Shown piece by piece: positions 34,701 to 49,700 of a stretch of 64,000 bases of DNA (position 1 is its first letter; every line of letters starts with the position of its first letter). The stretch is from NCBI GenBank assembly GCA_034231615.1, contig CM067298.1:54650883-54714882 (forward strand). Reading direction: 5' to 3'. The notes under the pieces are model-generated. The model was given only the letters and a program-made list of their open reading frames with translations, had not been told where the DNA came from and did no database searches. Source of the stretch: Meghimatium bilineatum. Its lineage: Eukaryota > Mollusca > Gastropoda > Stylommatophora > Philomycidae. The translations under genes and the position numbers were made by a program.

Positions 34701-37700
34701 TCAACTATGTTCATATTATCTGTGGGCAGTAAATCTGTCAAATGGTGGAGGTATTGTTTTGCTTCCTCCTGCAAACTGTCTCCATTAATAGCTCCATGTT
34801 CACTCTTGTTATATTAACCCCACCCAAAGGAAAAGGATGTTGCGCTGATAGCCTTCAGACTGAGCTTGAGCTCAGCTTTAGTAAAAATCAACATATCAAA
34901 CAAAATGAAGGCTTGCACTAATCAGCTCAATGTATGGGTAACAATAACCTGTTTAAACACAGGCCCTTCACCATCGCAGAACTAAATGGTGCCATAGGAA
35001 AACTAAAAACCAAAAAGGCCCCCAGGAAAAGACGGCATAACCAATGATATGATCAGGAACCTAGGGCCAATCAGCAGAAACAAGATCCTTACCATCTTCA
35101 ACCAATCATGGAAAACTGGCAAAATTCCAGACTTGTGGCATGAAGCTGTCATCATCCCAATAGGGAAAAAACAAAAAGGAAAAACAAGCAAGTCAAGCTA
35201 CCGACCAGTCAGCCTCTTGAGTTGCATAGGGAAAACAATGGAGAGAATAGTCAACTCTAGACTGATAAAATACCTAGAAGAAAACCAAAAGCTCACTAAG
35301 ATACAGTCTGCCTATAGGAAAAATCGAAGCACTGATGACCAGCTTATATACCTAGCACAGGAAATCGAAAATGCTTTCCAAAAGAAGGAAGAAGTGCTGG
35401 CTACTTTTATGGACTTGAGTAAGGCTTTCGATAAGGTGTGGAAAGAGGGAGTCCTCTTCAAGCTTCTCCAAAACAAAATTGAAGGAAGGATGTTTAGCTG
35501 GATAAAAGATTTCCTCTGCTACCGCACTGCAAGAGTAAAAGAAGATGGTAAACTTAGCAAACGTGTTACTCTCCAACAAGGAGTACCTCAAGGAGGAGTG
35601 ATCTCTCCTACCCTCTTCCTAGTATTCATCAATGATATGGGAGAGAAACTGTCACATCATATTTCAAAGGCCCTTCATGCAGATGACTTTGCTGCCTGGA
35701 GTGCGGCAGGTAACCTATCCACTGCAAAAAACAGAATGCAGACCGCACTTGACACCCTAAGTGAATGGGCATCTGACTGTGGAGTCCAGATCAACCACTC
35801 CAAAACTGTGACAACCATCTTCTCACTTTCAAACCACCAAGAAAAAGCAAATCTTAAAATAAATGGAAGTGAGCTAGCACATGTGGAGAACCCTACATAT
35901 CTAGGGGTCACACTAGACAAGCGACTCACCTGGAAACCACACCTAATAACCACTGAGCAAAAAGCAACCAGGAGGCTATCCTTGATGAAGAAACTTGCAA
36001 GCACAAGCTGGGGAGCAAATGGAAATATTCTCAGAAAAGTCTACATGGGTACAGTCAGACCTGTAGTAGAATATGGAATGACAGCCTGGGCATCAGCATC
36101 AAAAACAAATACTGATCGCCTATCTAAAGTACAAAATGCAGGACTTTGACTTATCTCAGGAGGGATGAAAACCACTCCAATCCATGCAATGGGAAAACAT
36201 GTAAACATCTGCCCACTGGATGACAGAAGAGAAGAAAGAGTGCTTGTTCAAAAGGAAAAGATTAAGCGCATGCCAAACCAAACGATGTATGCGCAAATTT
36301 CTAGATCAACCACAAGCAGGTTGAAGAGAACCAGCTTCTGTCACAGCTCCAAAGATCTCCATGAACAACATAAAGAAATCCTGACAAACCTCCCAAATGA
36401 AATTGAAACACTAACGGACTTTGAAGAGCCAGGCAATAGTCTCCAGAATGTCTCCATAATAACACGGGTTCCTGGAATAATTAATAAGGAATACCAAACT
36501 CCACCTCAACTAAAAGCATTGACACTGGAGAGAATAGAAATAAAATACAATCCCAAGGAATGGACACATGTCTACACAGATGGATCGGCAGAAGGAGCGG
36601 TAAGGAATGGAGGAGGTGGAATTTTTATAAGACTCAAAGATGGGAAGACAATATCAAAAGCTTTTCCAACCGGAAAATACTCCTCTAATTTTAGAGCAGA
36701 AGACATGTTTCAAGTGAACGAAAGAAGAAGAAGAAGAAGAGCAGAGGAAGTTGCACTCCATCAAGCACTGAAAGCCTTCACTGAACCAGGACTGCCAAGA
36801 CCAAAGAAGATAGCCATATTCACAGATTGCAGATCCCTACTGGAATCAATCCAGAGCAACAGAAACGAAAGCCTTCTGCACAACATCAGACATGAGCTAA
36901 GACAGATCAAAAAATCAACAGCTATTGCCCTTCAGTGGATACCATCACACTGTGGAAGCATGGGAAATGAGAAAGCGGATGCTCTGTCAAAGGCAGGAAG
37001 CGAAATGGAGCAACACAGACACCCACTGTCTTACGGAGAAGCAAAAATAATAATCCGCAACACATACACAGCAAAGTGGAAGAAACAAATGGAAGGGGAA
37101 TACGAACATGATGCAATACATCTCCTCCAAAGATATCAACAGACCACAATATTTCGCCTTAGAATAGGCCACTGCAGACTATTGGGTCACTTTTACCGAT
37201 TAAGAATCTCATACACAGATGAATGTCCATGTGGATCCTGAACCCAGACCCCAGAACACATACTTCAGGACTGCCCAACATACAAAAGCTATGGGGCAGC
37301 CGCTCTGACCTGGAGAAAACAGTGGACTTTGTCTTGATGACAGGCCTGACGGTATAGCATGACCACAGATGCTGAACGCAGAAGAATAACAGGCTTATTA
37401 ACATGGTAAGGAATAAAAGAGTATGTTTCTGGTGTGTGAACAACTGACAGTATCGGAGCAGAAACAGGGCACATGAGATAGTCTATGGTTGTAATTTGTG
37501 CCAGATTAGACTGTGCAAGGGAGAATGTTTCTCCAAATATCATGCAATATTGACAAGTTGACTTCTGATAAATCCAGATACTTTCTCTTTGCTGAAAATG
37601 TAAGCTACAAAATTTTTTTCTCCAATTATTCTGGTTTAACAGTTTATTTTTTGAAATTTATAAATGTTAGATTATTGTTGATGTAGTTTCCTGTGAAACT

Positions 37701-40700
37701 CTTCATTTTTCAGTTGATCTGCCAAGTCTGAGTGCGATAGGACAGACAGTTTTAAAGAAATTACATTTTTAAAATCATTGTATCAACAATTTGGAGGAGT
37801 TGTGCCCCTTGTCTACAGATATTTTTATGGGGGGGGAGGAATAGAATTTGACAATAGGGAAATCTTATAGTGATGAAAGGGTTATGCACTAACTATACTG
37901 ATTGTCTATTGAAAATTAGTTTAAACTTACGTTTACATTCTCCGCCATTCTCAGGAGATCCATAATATCCTTCAGAACAAAACTGACACTGAGGACCTGA
38001 TAATGTTCATAGGATAAAATTCACATTGTAAATACAATTGCATGGAAATTATACAGAAAAGTAAAATATGCTCACAATTTAGTTAAAAACAAAATATTAA
38101 AAGATATACATAAGTATTTGCTGTTGTCTTGAACCTCAGGAAATGCAAGCAATGTAGATCTTTCTTACTATGAGAAATGGAGTAGTTTCTTCAAAGCTTT
38201 CTTTCATATTTAGAAGACTTCGAATCTCGACAGCGAGCGTAATTTGATACTTTGGGTAAGCCCTGTACCAGGACAATTTATCATCCCCTATGCCCTTGGG
38301 ATACTGAACCCATATTTCTCTAAATGGTGATGATGGGCAACAGTTGTCCATCGCATTGGACTAACGCTGACTATGTCTTCTTGGGAAAAGCAAATACAAA
38401 GTATATGCAATTCCCATTCGCTCACCTCTTTTATCTTTGATGTTGTTCCAATCCATTGAAAAGCAGCACAGTCTGTGATTTAACTCTCTGCCATGATGCT
38501 TCTTCACCAATTGCGCCATTTTGATAATATTTTGTTTTAAAAATTGGTAGCATCAGTATTCAGGATGTAGCCATGAACGCAACATTTTCGACTGCAGTGA
38601 TTTTCTTGGCAGTATTTATGTTTATTAGTTTTCCATTGCTTTCTGAATAGTTGATATGTATAATTGCCTGCAGCAGGATTTTAACCTGACAACTTGGCCA
38701 TCACAGACTCCTCGTTCTGTACCTTGCTGCATAGAGTCGGGTTCCTTCATGATGCTGAACCTAATTTCTTTGTACGACCATACATAACAGTGTATATTTG
38801 TTCACATAACATTTACTGGTTCGAAGAACAGATATAACTGCACTCTTGGCAAACACACATGCAATCAGTTTTTTACAATAGTTGGCATTTATGCTGACAT
38901 TTCTTGTTGTCTGCTGGTCATTCCAATTTTTAATATTCATGTGCCACTAGCTACTCATTCTACTAGGAAATAACAACAGCAAACTGTAATCAAACATGCA
39001 AATGCTAGGAATTTTGCTAATCACTGGTAAAACACATAATAATGCACATGAATCAAAGTTATCAAAAGGCTTTATGGTTGGTTGGTTGCTGATCTAATGG
39101 TCCATGGGCTCATGCCCTTTGACCGAAGGCTTTTATCAAGTACGCATCCCCAGCATAATATGATGAGTAAGAAATGTCCAAGTTCCCATGACAATTACAG
39201 AACTAAATATGAAAATATATACATATTTATGTATACAACATGAAATGGCATGTACATATTTAGCTCTGTCATTTTATGTGAATGTGGACAGCCTCACTAA
39301 TATTATGTTGTGAATGTGTTCTTGATAAAGATCTTTTGATAAAAACGTTGATTTGTGTGTTATGTTGTTACCAGTGATTAGCAAAACTTTATTACCCTGT
39401 TCCAAGCTTTGTCTACACATTCTACATGTTTAGTCTTATAAGTTTTAATCACTATTGTTGCTGAAGATTTCAATAAAAAAAGGAACACCCTATATGGAAC
39501 AAAACAGCTCACAAATGCATGCCTATATCCCACAATGACATTGGGTCAAATGGTATGAGTCCATGGATTGTTGGATCACCAACCAACCATTAATTTTTTT
39601 TAAGTTGGTTGTCAGGATATCTTGATCTATCCAGCATTCCCTTTAGTTCTGGTTATTCTTTAAGTAATATTTACCTTCTGCAGTTTCCCATTGCTTATTG
39701 AGTTAGCTGGCTAACTCCTACAATTACATTGGAGCACATTACTTTGGGCTTCTGAGATGCATTCAATACTCCCCAAGCCATAGAGCCAGACAAATGACTA
39801 ATCATATGAAACAAATGCATCTAGAAGCAAAAGTAATAGAATAGGTAGACCACTTCCTCCATATATCTAGGAAGCTACAATGACAAAGAGGATGATACTT
39901 GCAAAGATGCTAGAATAAATAATAATCAAATAAAACAATAATGAAATAATAATCACAAAGACAGCAACAACATTCAGTAACCTTAAAACAATTATTGAAT
40001 TCACATATCTTAAGTTTAACTGATTCAGCACGTAATAATTTTAGAGTTTGAACGCATTAATTTTTTTAGCTAAATATTATTACATATATACGCCAGTAAA
40101 ACATTTTTCTGTGTCTAAAAATTGTTGAACTATATCATATTATATGTCAAATTACAGGGAATTGGATGAACTATAAGATATTGATGACTGGCATATAAAA
40201 AGCTATGTACTGCAAAAGTTGTATAAAATAATTAGACATGCATATAATTAAATTGTAAAATTAGATGACACAAAAATTTCACCTATGCGGAACCACAGAC
40301 CACAATACTTTTGACAGAGCATTCTAAATAACCATAATTTGTTGGTAATTCACTTCTGGATACATAACATTTCACAAAATTGATATTTGTTTATCGGTTT
40401 GTGAATTGTTCCCAAACTCGTATCATGGCCTTCCGCTAAGAAATTTTAGAATATTGCAGATATAGGTTAGTCAAACTGAAATTATGAAATTTAAACATGA
40501 TTAAAGTAAGATGTGTTATATGTCTATTCAAAGAAAAGTGGAAGGACTTTATAGATATGTAGACTGTTATAGCAAATGTATGTTAATGTTAAATTTAAAG
40601 AAAGAAATATTCGCACGCACAAAATAAAAATATGAAAATGAGAGAAAATAAATTTCACTTACCAAGGATCGCTTCAGCAATAACTGTCCTAGAACTTTCC

Positions 40701-43700
40701 TCTTCCTTTCATCATATATGTAATCCAATTTCGAAAACACAATAACTTATAAATGCTAACTGGATTTATAGGTTTTTAGTTATTCACAAATTAGCAATGT
40801 GACCCCCAGTTTAAATAATATGAATAGAAAATGTAAATAGTTAAAATAGTGTTCACTTGCTACAGATCCATAATGTTTATGCAAATATATACAAGATCCC
40901 AGATAGAAAAAATAGAAATGTTATATTATTGAAAGTAAAAAAAAACTGTGTTAGGAGAATAATTACAAACACACAAGTACCCAGATACATGATGCATCTA
41001 TTATATGATGTGATACAGCTTGAAACAGTACTTAGGACAAAGAGCAGGATTTGAAGAGCAACCTTCACAAATAAATTGGCTTCTAGACTTTTTACACTGA
41101 ACACAATATTTTTGATGTCCAGTATATGTAATAATATGGTTGGCTCCTTGTAGTCTTTCTACTTGATGTGAGATTCTTGATCTTCCACGTACAACAAGAT
41201 AGGATCCAAGTCGTACATTGTCTGGTGTTAAAATAGCCGCTGCTCTGTTCAAGTCATCAATAAGGGATATTTTAAATCAAGCATGTTGGTTTTCGTTTTA
41301 TCTTGCCTTGTAAGGCTATATAAAATTAAAGCATTTGCCTGGCAAATCTCAAGCATCCAGTGAAAGATTTTTTTCCACCATTTATACGTCTTGCGATTGA
41401 AATTGCCATAGTAGGTCAACATTTGGTCGACTCTGTCACACCCATTCTTCGACTGGTTGTAGTCATGGATAACTTTTGGCTTTGTTTTCTGTGTGTTTCT
41501 TCTTCAAACAACAGTAATACTTTCAAGTGAAGCCTTAGAAGATATTATAACAACAGGATTTTTTGCCTTTTTGTCCTTCCATGCTGTGACTAGAATGGAG
41601 TTGTTGTCGTCCAAATAGCTCTTTGTTTGCAACAGATTCAATTTTAATGCTTTTATTTCCAGGGGGAAATTTTTCCTATTTTTGTTTTAGGTTCCTGTGT
41701 AATAGGTTTTCTTGGAAAGCAAATAAGTTATAAGCTTGTGGGTTGTATAGTATTGGTCAGCAAATATATGGTGACCGGTACCTAGCGAGACAGGAGCGTT
41801 TGAAAAACTTTGACCGCCATTCCTCCATCAAGATCTGCCTCTGGTTCGTAAGATGTTTTACTACCAAAATATGGTAGCAAATTAACCACATAACCAGTTG
41901 TGGAATCACAAAGTCCAATTACTTTTATATGATATTTATGGGGTTTGGTGCCATTATATTGCTTATATTGCCACCAGCCGGTGAAACCAACAAACATTTC
42001 GTCTAGTGACAAATTTTCATACGGATAAAATGCTTTTTGAAAATTGGACAATAGTAAATTCATAAAAGGCTCTATCTTTGCTTTATTTTCTGAAAGAGGT
42101 TTAGAACAGTGCAACATTGTATGATAGATGCTCAGAAATCTGTCACGAGTAAACATTGAAGGAAAATATTTTGTGTCAAATACTGGAATTGTGGACCAAT
42201 AGTGCCTGACACTTGGATGACGATTGATGCCCATTCCAATCAGAACTGACAGAAATTTTGTCATTTCATACATTGTTATTGGTGTCCATTGGGAAAAAAC
42301 AGATCTCTTTTTAGATGGATTGTTGATCATGCATTTGTGTTCAGCAAATGAGTTTATAGAGTTAATGAGTAACTCTAAAACATCATTTGTAAGAAGAGTC
42401 TTCAGACAGTCCAGTGGTGTTGATCTTTCATTAAGATCAGCATTGACACCCGGTGTATGCTGTGGCAAAAATCGAAAATTATTTTTAGTGAAACCTTCAC
42501 TGACCTCTCTCCACGTACATTTAGGAGGTTCTGCCTCAATTCTTCTTCTTTTCACAGAGGAACTACGTGGACCTGGTTGAGGAGACGCCCCCCTTTTGAG
42601 CAGGATCTGAAACGGTATCTACTTCATCAGAATTGTTATCTAATCTATCAAAATCAAAACTTGCATCTTCTATGAATTCTTCATCAGAAGTACTATCATT
42701 GTCACTTTCATTGTCCCAATCAACTGCACTTTCTAGCCATTCTCGGGCTTGTACAGCACTCATACGTACAGAACGTGCTGATGACAAACCTTGGCCATTT
42801 TCTATGTTGCTTGCCATTATGAGAATTATAAACACGATAAATAAACTAATTTATAACAAATAACTTCGATGTACAAATATGCCACGCTCGTCTTATTTGA
42901 CAAAGATAAGTGTTTACTTCCTGTAGGAAGTAGTTCTAGTTAGTTTAGGTTAGTCTAAATTTCTAAACAAGACAAAATATTTCATTACTTGTATAAGTCA
43001 TTTCAGCTGGAAGACATAACGGTTTCTTACTTCTATAAGTTGCTTCGGCCGGTATCAGTTAAGAACATAGTATAAAATATTAAAAACAGCTTGTTAAAAA
43101 CAGAGATGAATGGTGAAATATACTTGTAGCCTATGTGCCATCTTACCATACCAGAAAGATATTTTTAAAAAGTATAAATGATAATGAAGACTCACCTGTT
43201 GTTGGAAATTTACATTTTTCACAAATACTGGAACCCTTCATGCAAATAGAGTGGCCATTGCATTGACACTCTGAGAACAAATTTGGTAAGGAGTAAAAAT
43301 AATAATATAATAATAGAAACAAAACATGATGTGGATGTGTGCCCAGGAGAGGAGGAGAGAGAAAACGAAAAAAAGGAGATGGAAAGAAGAGAAGAAACAG
43401 AAAAAAGGATACTAAAACGAGTATATGTCAACAATTTAACACATTTATACTTGATAACGGTCATTTTGTCACAAAGTCTACTTTGCTGATATCCAATGAT
43501 TGTTATTTGGATACAAGTATCTTTTATCATTGGTAATCAGACTTAAGTCAACATTATACAAGGTAGCTTCAAAAGGTTCCTGAAATATTCAACTAGTGTT
43601 TGAATGAAAGATGTTATGGAGATTATATGTTTAGAAGTTAGTAATGACCTTGACACAAGGACATGGCAAATGTGCCTTCACATATACTATCCAAGAGAAG

Positions 43701-46700
43701 ATACAGATGTTTGTGTGTTGTGCTAATTGTATTGTCAGAGTTCTTCTTCTTCTTCTTGTTCAAAGTTTGACATGTCTACACAGCAAGTCCTGTTTTCTTA
43801 ATAAATGCTGCTGTATTTGAAAGCTCCTCAGTGCTCCCATACATCTTTCTGTGGATATCCATCTCTGTGGACCAGTGTTCTTCCCTTAACTGGTTTAGTG
43901 TATTGCAATCTTGCAGGATATGTTCAGTGGTCTGTGCCGCCTGCCCACAAGTGCACAGGGGTGATGGAACCAATCTTAGTCTAATAGGTGGCTATTTAAT
44001 CTGTTGTGTCCTGTTCTGAGGCGGAAGATAATAACCTTCTCTGCTCTGTCGAGATAGTGGTAATTGTCTTTTGGGTGGTCGACTTTCCTTATGGCTTTGA
44101 TGAGGGTCTTCTTTTATTGGTAGGTGATTTCTTGGTCTTTTTGTTCCTGTGTTGCTCCATCCTTTGCCAGTCTGTCTGCCTCTTCATTCCCTGGTATGCC
44201 ACAGTGAGATGGTATTCACTGTAGTACTACCCTTCTTTGGGTGCTCACTTCTCGCATGGCTTTCTTCAGTTCTGGCAGTTTATCTCTGTCAAGGGCTTGT
44301 AGGACAGACATAGCATCAGTAAGAAATACCACCTGCTGGCATTGGCTTGTTGTGTTTTTAATTATTTCTGCAGCCATGTTAAAAGCCTCTGCTTCTGCAG
44401 AGTAGTTGGAGCAGAATATTCCAGTTGGTGAACATGTGGATTCATTTTCTTTTTCTGAATATTTTATGTACACGCCAGCACCTCCATTCTTCACTGCTCG
44501 GGTTGATGATCCATCGGTATATACTTGTATCCATGCTTCTCTGGGGTACAAATCTTCAATCATGTTGCATCCTATTGTTTTCTTTTGAAGATTATTCAGT
44601 TCTATCATAGTGTGGTAGTTGTTTATGGTGGTTCTGATAGTGAGATTTGGGTATTGCTCCCACGGAACTGGAAAAAGTGTTGGTGATATCTCTCTTGTTA
44701 TGTCTGGTAGTTCTTCCTTATATTTTCTGTTTAGTTTTTTAGATCGGTGTATAAAACTGCTCCTCTTCAGTCTTCCACTGGCTAGGTCACTGTATCTGGC
44801 CCTCATATCATGCTCTTGTACTTTTCTGCATGTACCATGGTCTTAGTGTCTCGCCTTTATGGTAAGGGGGTGATGCCTGTAATTTTTTCCATTTCATTTA
44901 TGGGAGAGGTCTTCATGGCACGTGTGATAAGGCGAAGTTCTTGACTTTGTACTTAGTTCAGGGCTTGTAGATGGGAGTTGGCTGCTGATGTCCATGCTGT
45001 TGATCCATATTCTAGTATTGGTCTAATTGCACCAGTATATACCTTCTTTAAAGTTGCCTCATTGGCCCCCCAGTTTGTTCCTGCCAATTTTCTCAGGAAG
45101 GCAAGATTCTTTCTTGCCTTTGCTTCTATATTGTCTGAGTTGAAAATGTACTTGATTGAGTAACGTACAAATATCATATTTTGTGTTCTCTGTGAGAAAT
45201 CACCCTCAGAGATACTCAACATTGCTTAATAAAGTATATGGTGAAACCGTAATAAAGAAATTATTTGTGTGGCACAAGCGTTTCCGTGGAGGTTGCCAGT
45301 TGGATTATGCTGTATGACAATCCCTATAGGTAAAGATCCCTATAGGTAAAGCAGTAACTCACAAAGCACAATGGGGTTACAATGGAACAACCTCCATATT
45401 CTCCTGACCTTGCACAGGCTGATTTCTTTCTTGTTCCCTTGAATGAAATCAGCACTGAAGGACAGCGATTCAAGGGTGTAGATGACGTTATCACCAATGC
45501 GATAAGATAACTGAGAGAGGTGTCAAAAAATGTGTTCCACAAATGTTTCCTGCAGTTGTATGCACGTTGACAAAAGTGTGCAGTTGCCGTAAATAACTAC
45601 TTTGAAAGAATATATAATGGATGGACCACTGGGTCAGTGGCTCAAAAGGAAGAATGCTATATGCAGACATGTCACAACCAAATATATTTGTATAAGTTCA
45701 AAATTAACTGATAATGATCAATAGTAATTTTAAAATAATGAGAATTATAGCCCATGTGACATTACAATCCTGTAAAGACATTTTGTACTTAAGTTTGTTT
45801 GTTTGTGTGGCACAAGTCAGTCTCCATGCTTACTGCATGATTAATCAATATTTTCAACTTCATTGTAAAGTATAAGAGACATACTTAACAAAATCGCCCA
45901 TGTATTTCCTGAACAAAAAAAATGGAGTAAAGAATAGCAGCATGTTATCTACCACGCATGTCATAAGTGTTGGTAAAGAAGTTTTGCGGCTGAATTGACT
46001 CTCCCATCCCATAGAAAGAAAAGTATCTCATCCCATAGAGGGTCATAGTGATCCAGAAGTCATCCTGAGCTGAATATCTTAGGCAGAGAGGTGCACATAT
46101 TGCAGCTTGGGTGTTAACTATGACGCAATGCATTCTGTTCTCTGGAATACATCCTGCTAATCTGCATTGAAAGAATGCAGTAGTTGACTTAACAAACAAT
46201 TGTGTATAATGGAAATGATGAACAATTATAATATGACTGAAGAATATTATATATAGGACATTGCCATTCAACTATTGTTGAATAATTTAGGAACAACTAA
46301 ATAAATCCAACTATATCGCAAGTACAATGTGAGCAACAGATTTTCAAACATTTCAAATTACAAGTACAATGTGAGCAACAGATTTTCAAACATTTCAAAA
46401 TTCAAGTACAATGTGGATGACAGATTTTCAAACATTTCAAATTACAAGTACAATGTGAGCAACAGATTTTCAAACATTTCAAACAAGAGAAAGTATGACA
46501 GAGTTTAGTTTATGAGATGGGCCACTAACTACTCTACCACTGAGCAGACAGACCACAGAGTCATACATAAAACAATTTCATAAACTGGTCAAACATTTCA
46601 ATATTTCTAAAGTAAAATAGTAATCATACACACAAATTTGTCAATGAACTTACTTGGACAATCATTGAAGAACCAGCGTTTAGCAGGACAATAAGATCTT

Positions 46701-49700
46701 TTTGTCACTGGTTTTCCATCCACCAGCCTAATAGGTCCCATCATGCCTCCATCAAAACATAACCCTGTGCCTGTTCCACTTTTGTCATTACACCAACCAC
46801 ATTTTGGTCGACCCTGACAGTCTGTACAAGTTACCAGTTTGGAGCAGGTGTTGGCTGAGAACATATAGATTGAAATTAAAATAAATGTAATTACTTGCCA
46901 TGCAAGCCGATGTTGATGGTCACAATATCCACTGACATCAATACTGTGTGTTGGCTATTAAGTTTGTCAATTGTCATATATTTCAGGCCTCCTTTTTCTA
47001 TTCACATGACTAAAAATGTTAATTATCTCTGATGTTGAAGTAACTCAACAAGCTAGAAATATAGGGACTTCGGTAAAACGGTAAATATGAGTATCAATGA
47101 AAATAGGTAAATTAAAGTGTTCTCATTAGTAAAAACAACATACTAGTGATTCTCTTCTCATATGGTTTGTTACTCTCCACACAACACATGTGTTCCTATG
47201 AAAGTTCATCATTGTTTATTATCCAGATGACGACCTTTTAGTTGAAACATTGTATTTCCTAGTATTCCATGGTTTGTATGTCATTTCTGCTTTTGTTAAT
47301 AAAGACTATTGTTCTATCCCCAGGTGAACGATGTTTGATCATATTCACACTTACTGTTAAGCGCAGAGGTGGGAGCTTCTACTGTCGTACAAAGACCAGA
47401 TGTATTGCCTTGGTTGCATTGTCCATGTTTGTTCAAGGCTATCTTGATGTTTTCTATCCACTGTTTTCTTGGACTACCATTGGCCTTCATCATCAGGTGA
47501 TATATTCTTTTCAGAACATAGTCTTCCATCTCTTGAATTCTCATCAGTCTTGAGCAAATTGTTCAACCTCTTTTAGTGACGTGCGCAGGCATTCGTGAAT
47601 GGCTTTTGTCCAACTGCATCATGTGAGGCCTTTGCCCCTGTTGCCTTCTATTATCTCCTCCAGTAACACTCCATGCCATCGTCTTTTAATGTGACCAAAA
47701 AAACAGGAGCATTTTCTTTTTTTTTTTTTTTTTGCTCCATTGTAACGAGCATGGATATCCATGTGATTTCCGCCGGGAACATGATTACGTTTTGTGCCAC
47801 CGTTATGCGCCTTGTAGGCCTAGCACATCCGATTTCAGCATGCCTTGTCAATTCGGGTGGGCTACCCTAACCTGTGACAGCCTCCCTATCTGTCACCAGG
47901 CACGCGTGTGTGTGGTGACTCTTTGCCCAGACGATTTTTGCTCACATCTGTCTCGCACAAAGTGTTCCACTATCTATGAACTTGCCTCGTGTAATTGGCC
48001 GTACTGTGCCTGTGCCCATCGGGTACTGAACCATATCTCATCTGTAAGCCTGGTTCCTTAAGAGGAAGAACTCAACAGAAGAGTTGGACCCTGGCTCTTT
48101 CGCCCTCTTAGCTGAGGTGTCATTCACCAACATTGTGAACCCCTCGCCCAAGTTCGAGTCTCACACCACGCGTTTGAGAGCAAGGCGTTCTAGAGCTGAG
48201 CGACCTTGTCCCAATAGCGTCTGAGCCCATCACGTACTGAACCCTTTCTCTCTGCAAGTGTATTTCCGGTATAGGAAAATCTGACAGTAGAGTTGGGCCA
48301 GGGCTAAACTCGTCTCTTTTGTGCCTGAGCCCATCGGGTACAGAACCCTTTCTCTCTGCAAGTGTATTTCCGGTATAGGAAAGCTTGACAGTAGAGTTGG
48401 GCCAAGATTGCCATTTTTGTCCCTTTCTTGCCTGAGCCTATTGGTTACGGCACCCTTTCTCTTTGCGAGCATGTTTCCGGTATAGGAAGACTCGACATTA
48501 GAGTTAGGCCAGATCTTTTTGCTTTGCTAGACGCCCATTATTGGGTATGGGTCTCTGCCTATAAGGAAATCAAGTAACTAGAAGTTCGTCACGAGCTAAC
48601 AGAGCTCGTAGTTCCCATTTCCGTAATCGTTTCCACTGTGTATTTGCAGTTGCCGCTGCCCTCTAGCCATTCTGCCCTTTCATTTTTTTCATTGTACTCA
48701 GTATGAAATCTATCTGTTTTTCGCCATGCATCCACCTTTTCATACTTTTTTCATTGGCCACCCCTCCAATGTTTGGACTGGACTAACTAGCTTCACTGTA
48801 TGTCGACAGTGCCACTGTATGTGGTGTTGTCGGAGATATTGTCTGTCTTTTGTGCATTCAAATCTCTTTCCATCTGCTACCTCCACATTCTCGGACACGA
48901 TCCCCAAATGATTTGGCCAGAATCAGCTCGAGCTGATGTTTTCTGTTACCAGGGTGCACCGCGTAGAGGTACATTTGGGATCTTGGTTATCTGTTAACCC
49001 TGGGTCCACCTAGTGCAATGCGTTCCCTTTGCACCCCAGAATTTTCTTTAATATGGTGTTCAGAAGCCAGCCTTCCTGGACATTAATTGTTCTTAACACC
49101 TCCTGGTTTGTTTTCCTTGCTGTCTGAGAACTCTTCTATGGCACTTTAATTCAAATGATGTTATTCTCGTGGCCACTGTTTTATTTAGTGTAAATGCTTC
49201 ACATCCAAATGTCACCACAGGAAACACACATGTTCGTAGTAGACACAACTTGGTTCTTATGTTAGTATCCTGTCATAGCTTCTTTAGCTGTTTTAATTTT
49301 GACAGCCCAATGCTGTTCTTCTCTAATCTCAACTGCTCAGTCACCCGCATTGTTTATATTAGCTCCTAAATAATCGAAATATGTCCCTTCTTCTAAATTG
49401 CAGTTCTCAATATTAATTTTGAGTCCAGATTTAGTTTTGTCAGTTGCCATTATTTTTGTCTTTTTCATATTTAAGAATAGTTTTGCGGTTCGCTGAACTT
49501 TTGGGTTGACTTAATTATGTTCAGTAGGTCATGTTTGTTTGTTGTTAACAGCACTGTCGTTTGCATATATAATTTCTGGTATCTGCAGCCCTCCTATATT
49601 TATAGATCTGAAATCAGGTTTCATTGTTTCTTGTCTCACGTTTCTCATTATATTTTCCGCATAGATGTTCAACAAGTATGGAGATTTTGAACAATTACCT

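Larger units (their letters stand above)
34900..37430 (+). mobile_element. RNase H-bearing LINE (I/Nimb- or jockey-like), copy 1
   Basis: The largest LINE piece on the plus strand. It begins inside ORF2 (FTIAELNGAIGKLKTKKAP), then a 366-codon RT frame, an RNase H frame and a C-terminal Cys region. Other copies: 43745-45190 and 62560-63720, both minus. Confidence 0.88.

Noticed and set aside
35352..35591. Minus-strand ORF within the LINE RT region
   Set aside because: Shadow frame of the plus-strand reverse transcriptase.
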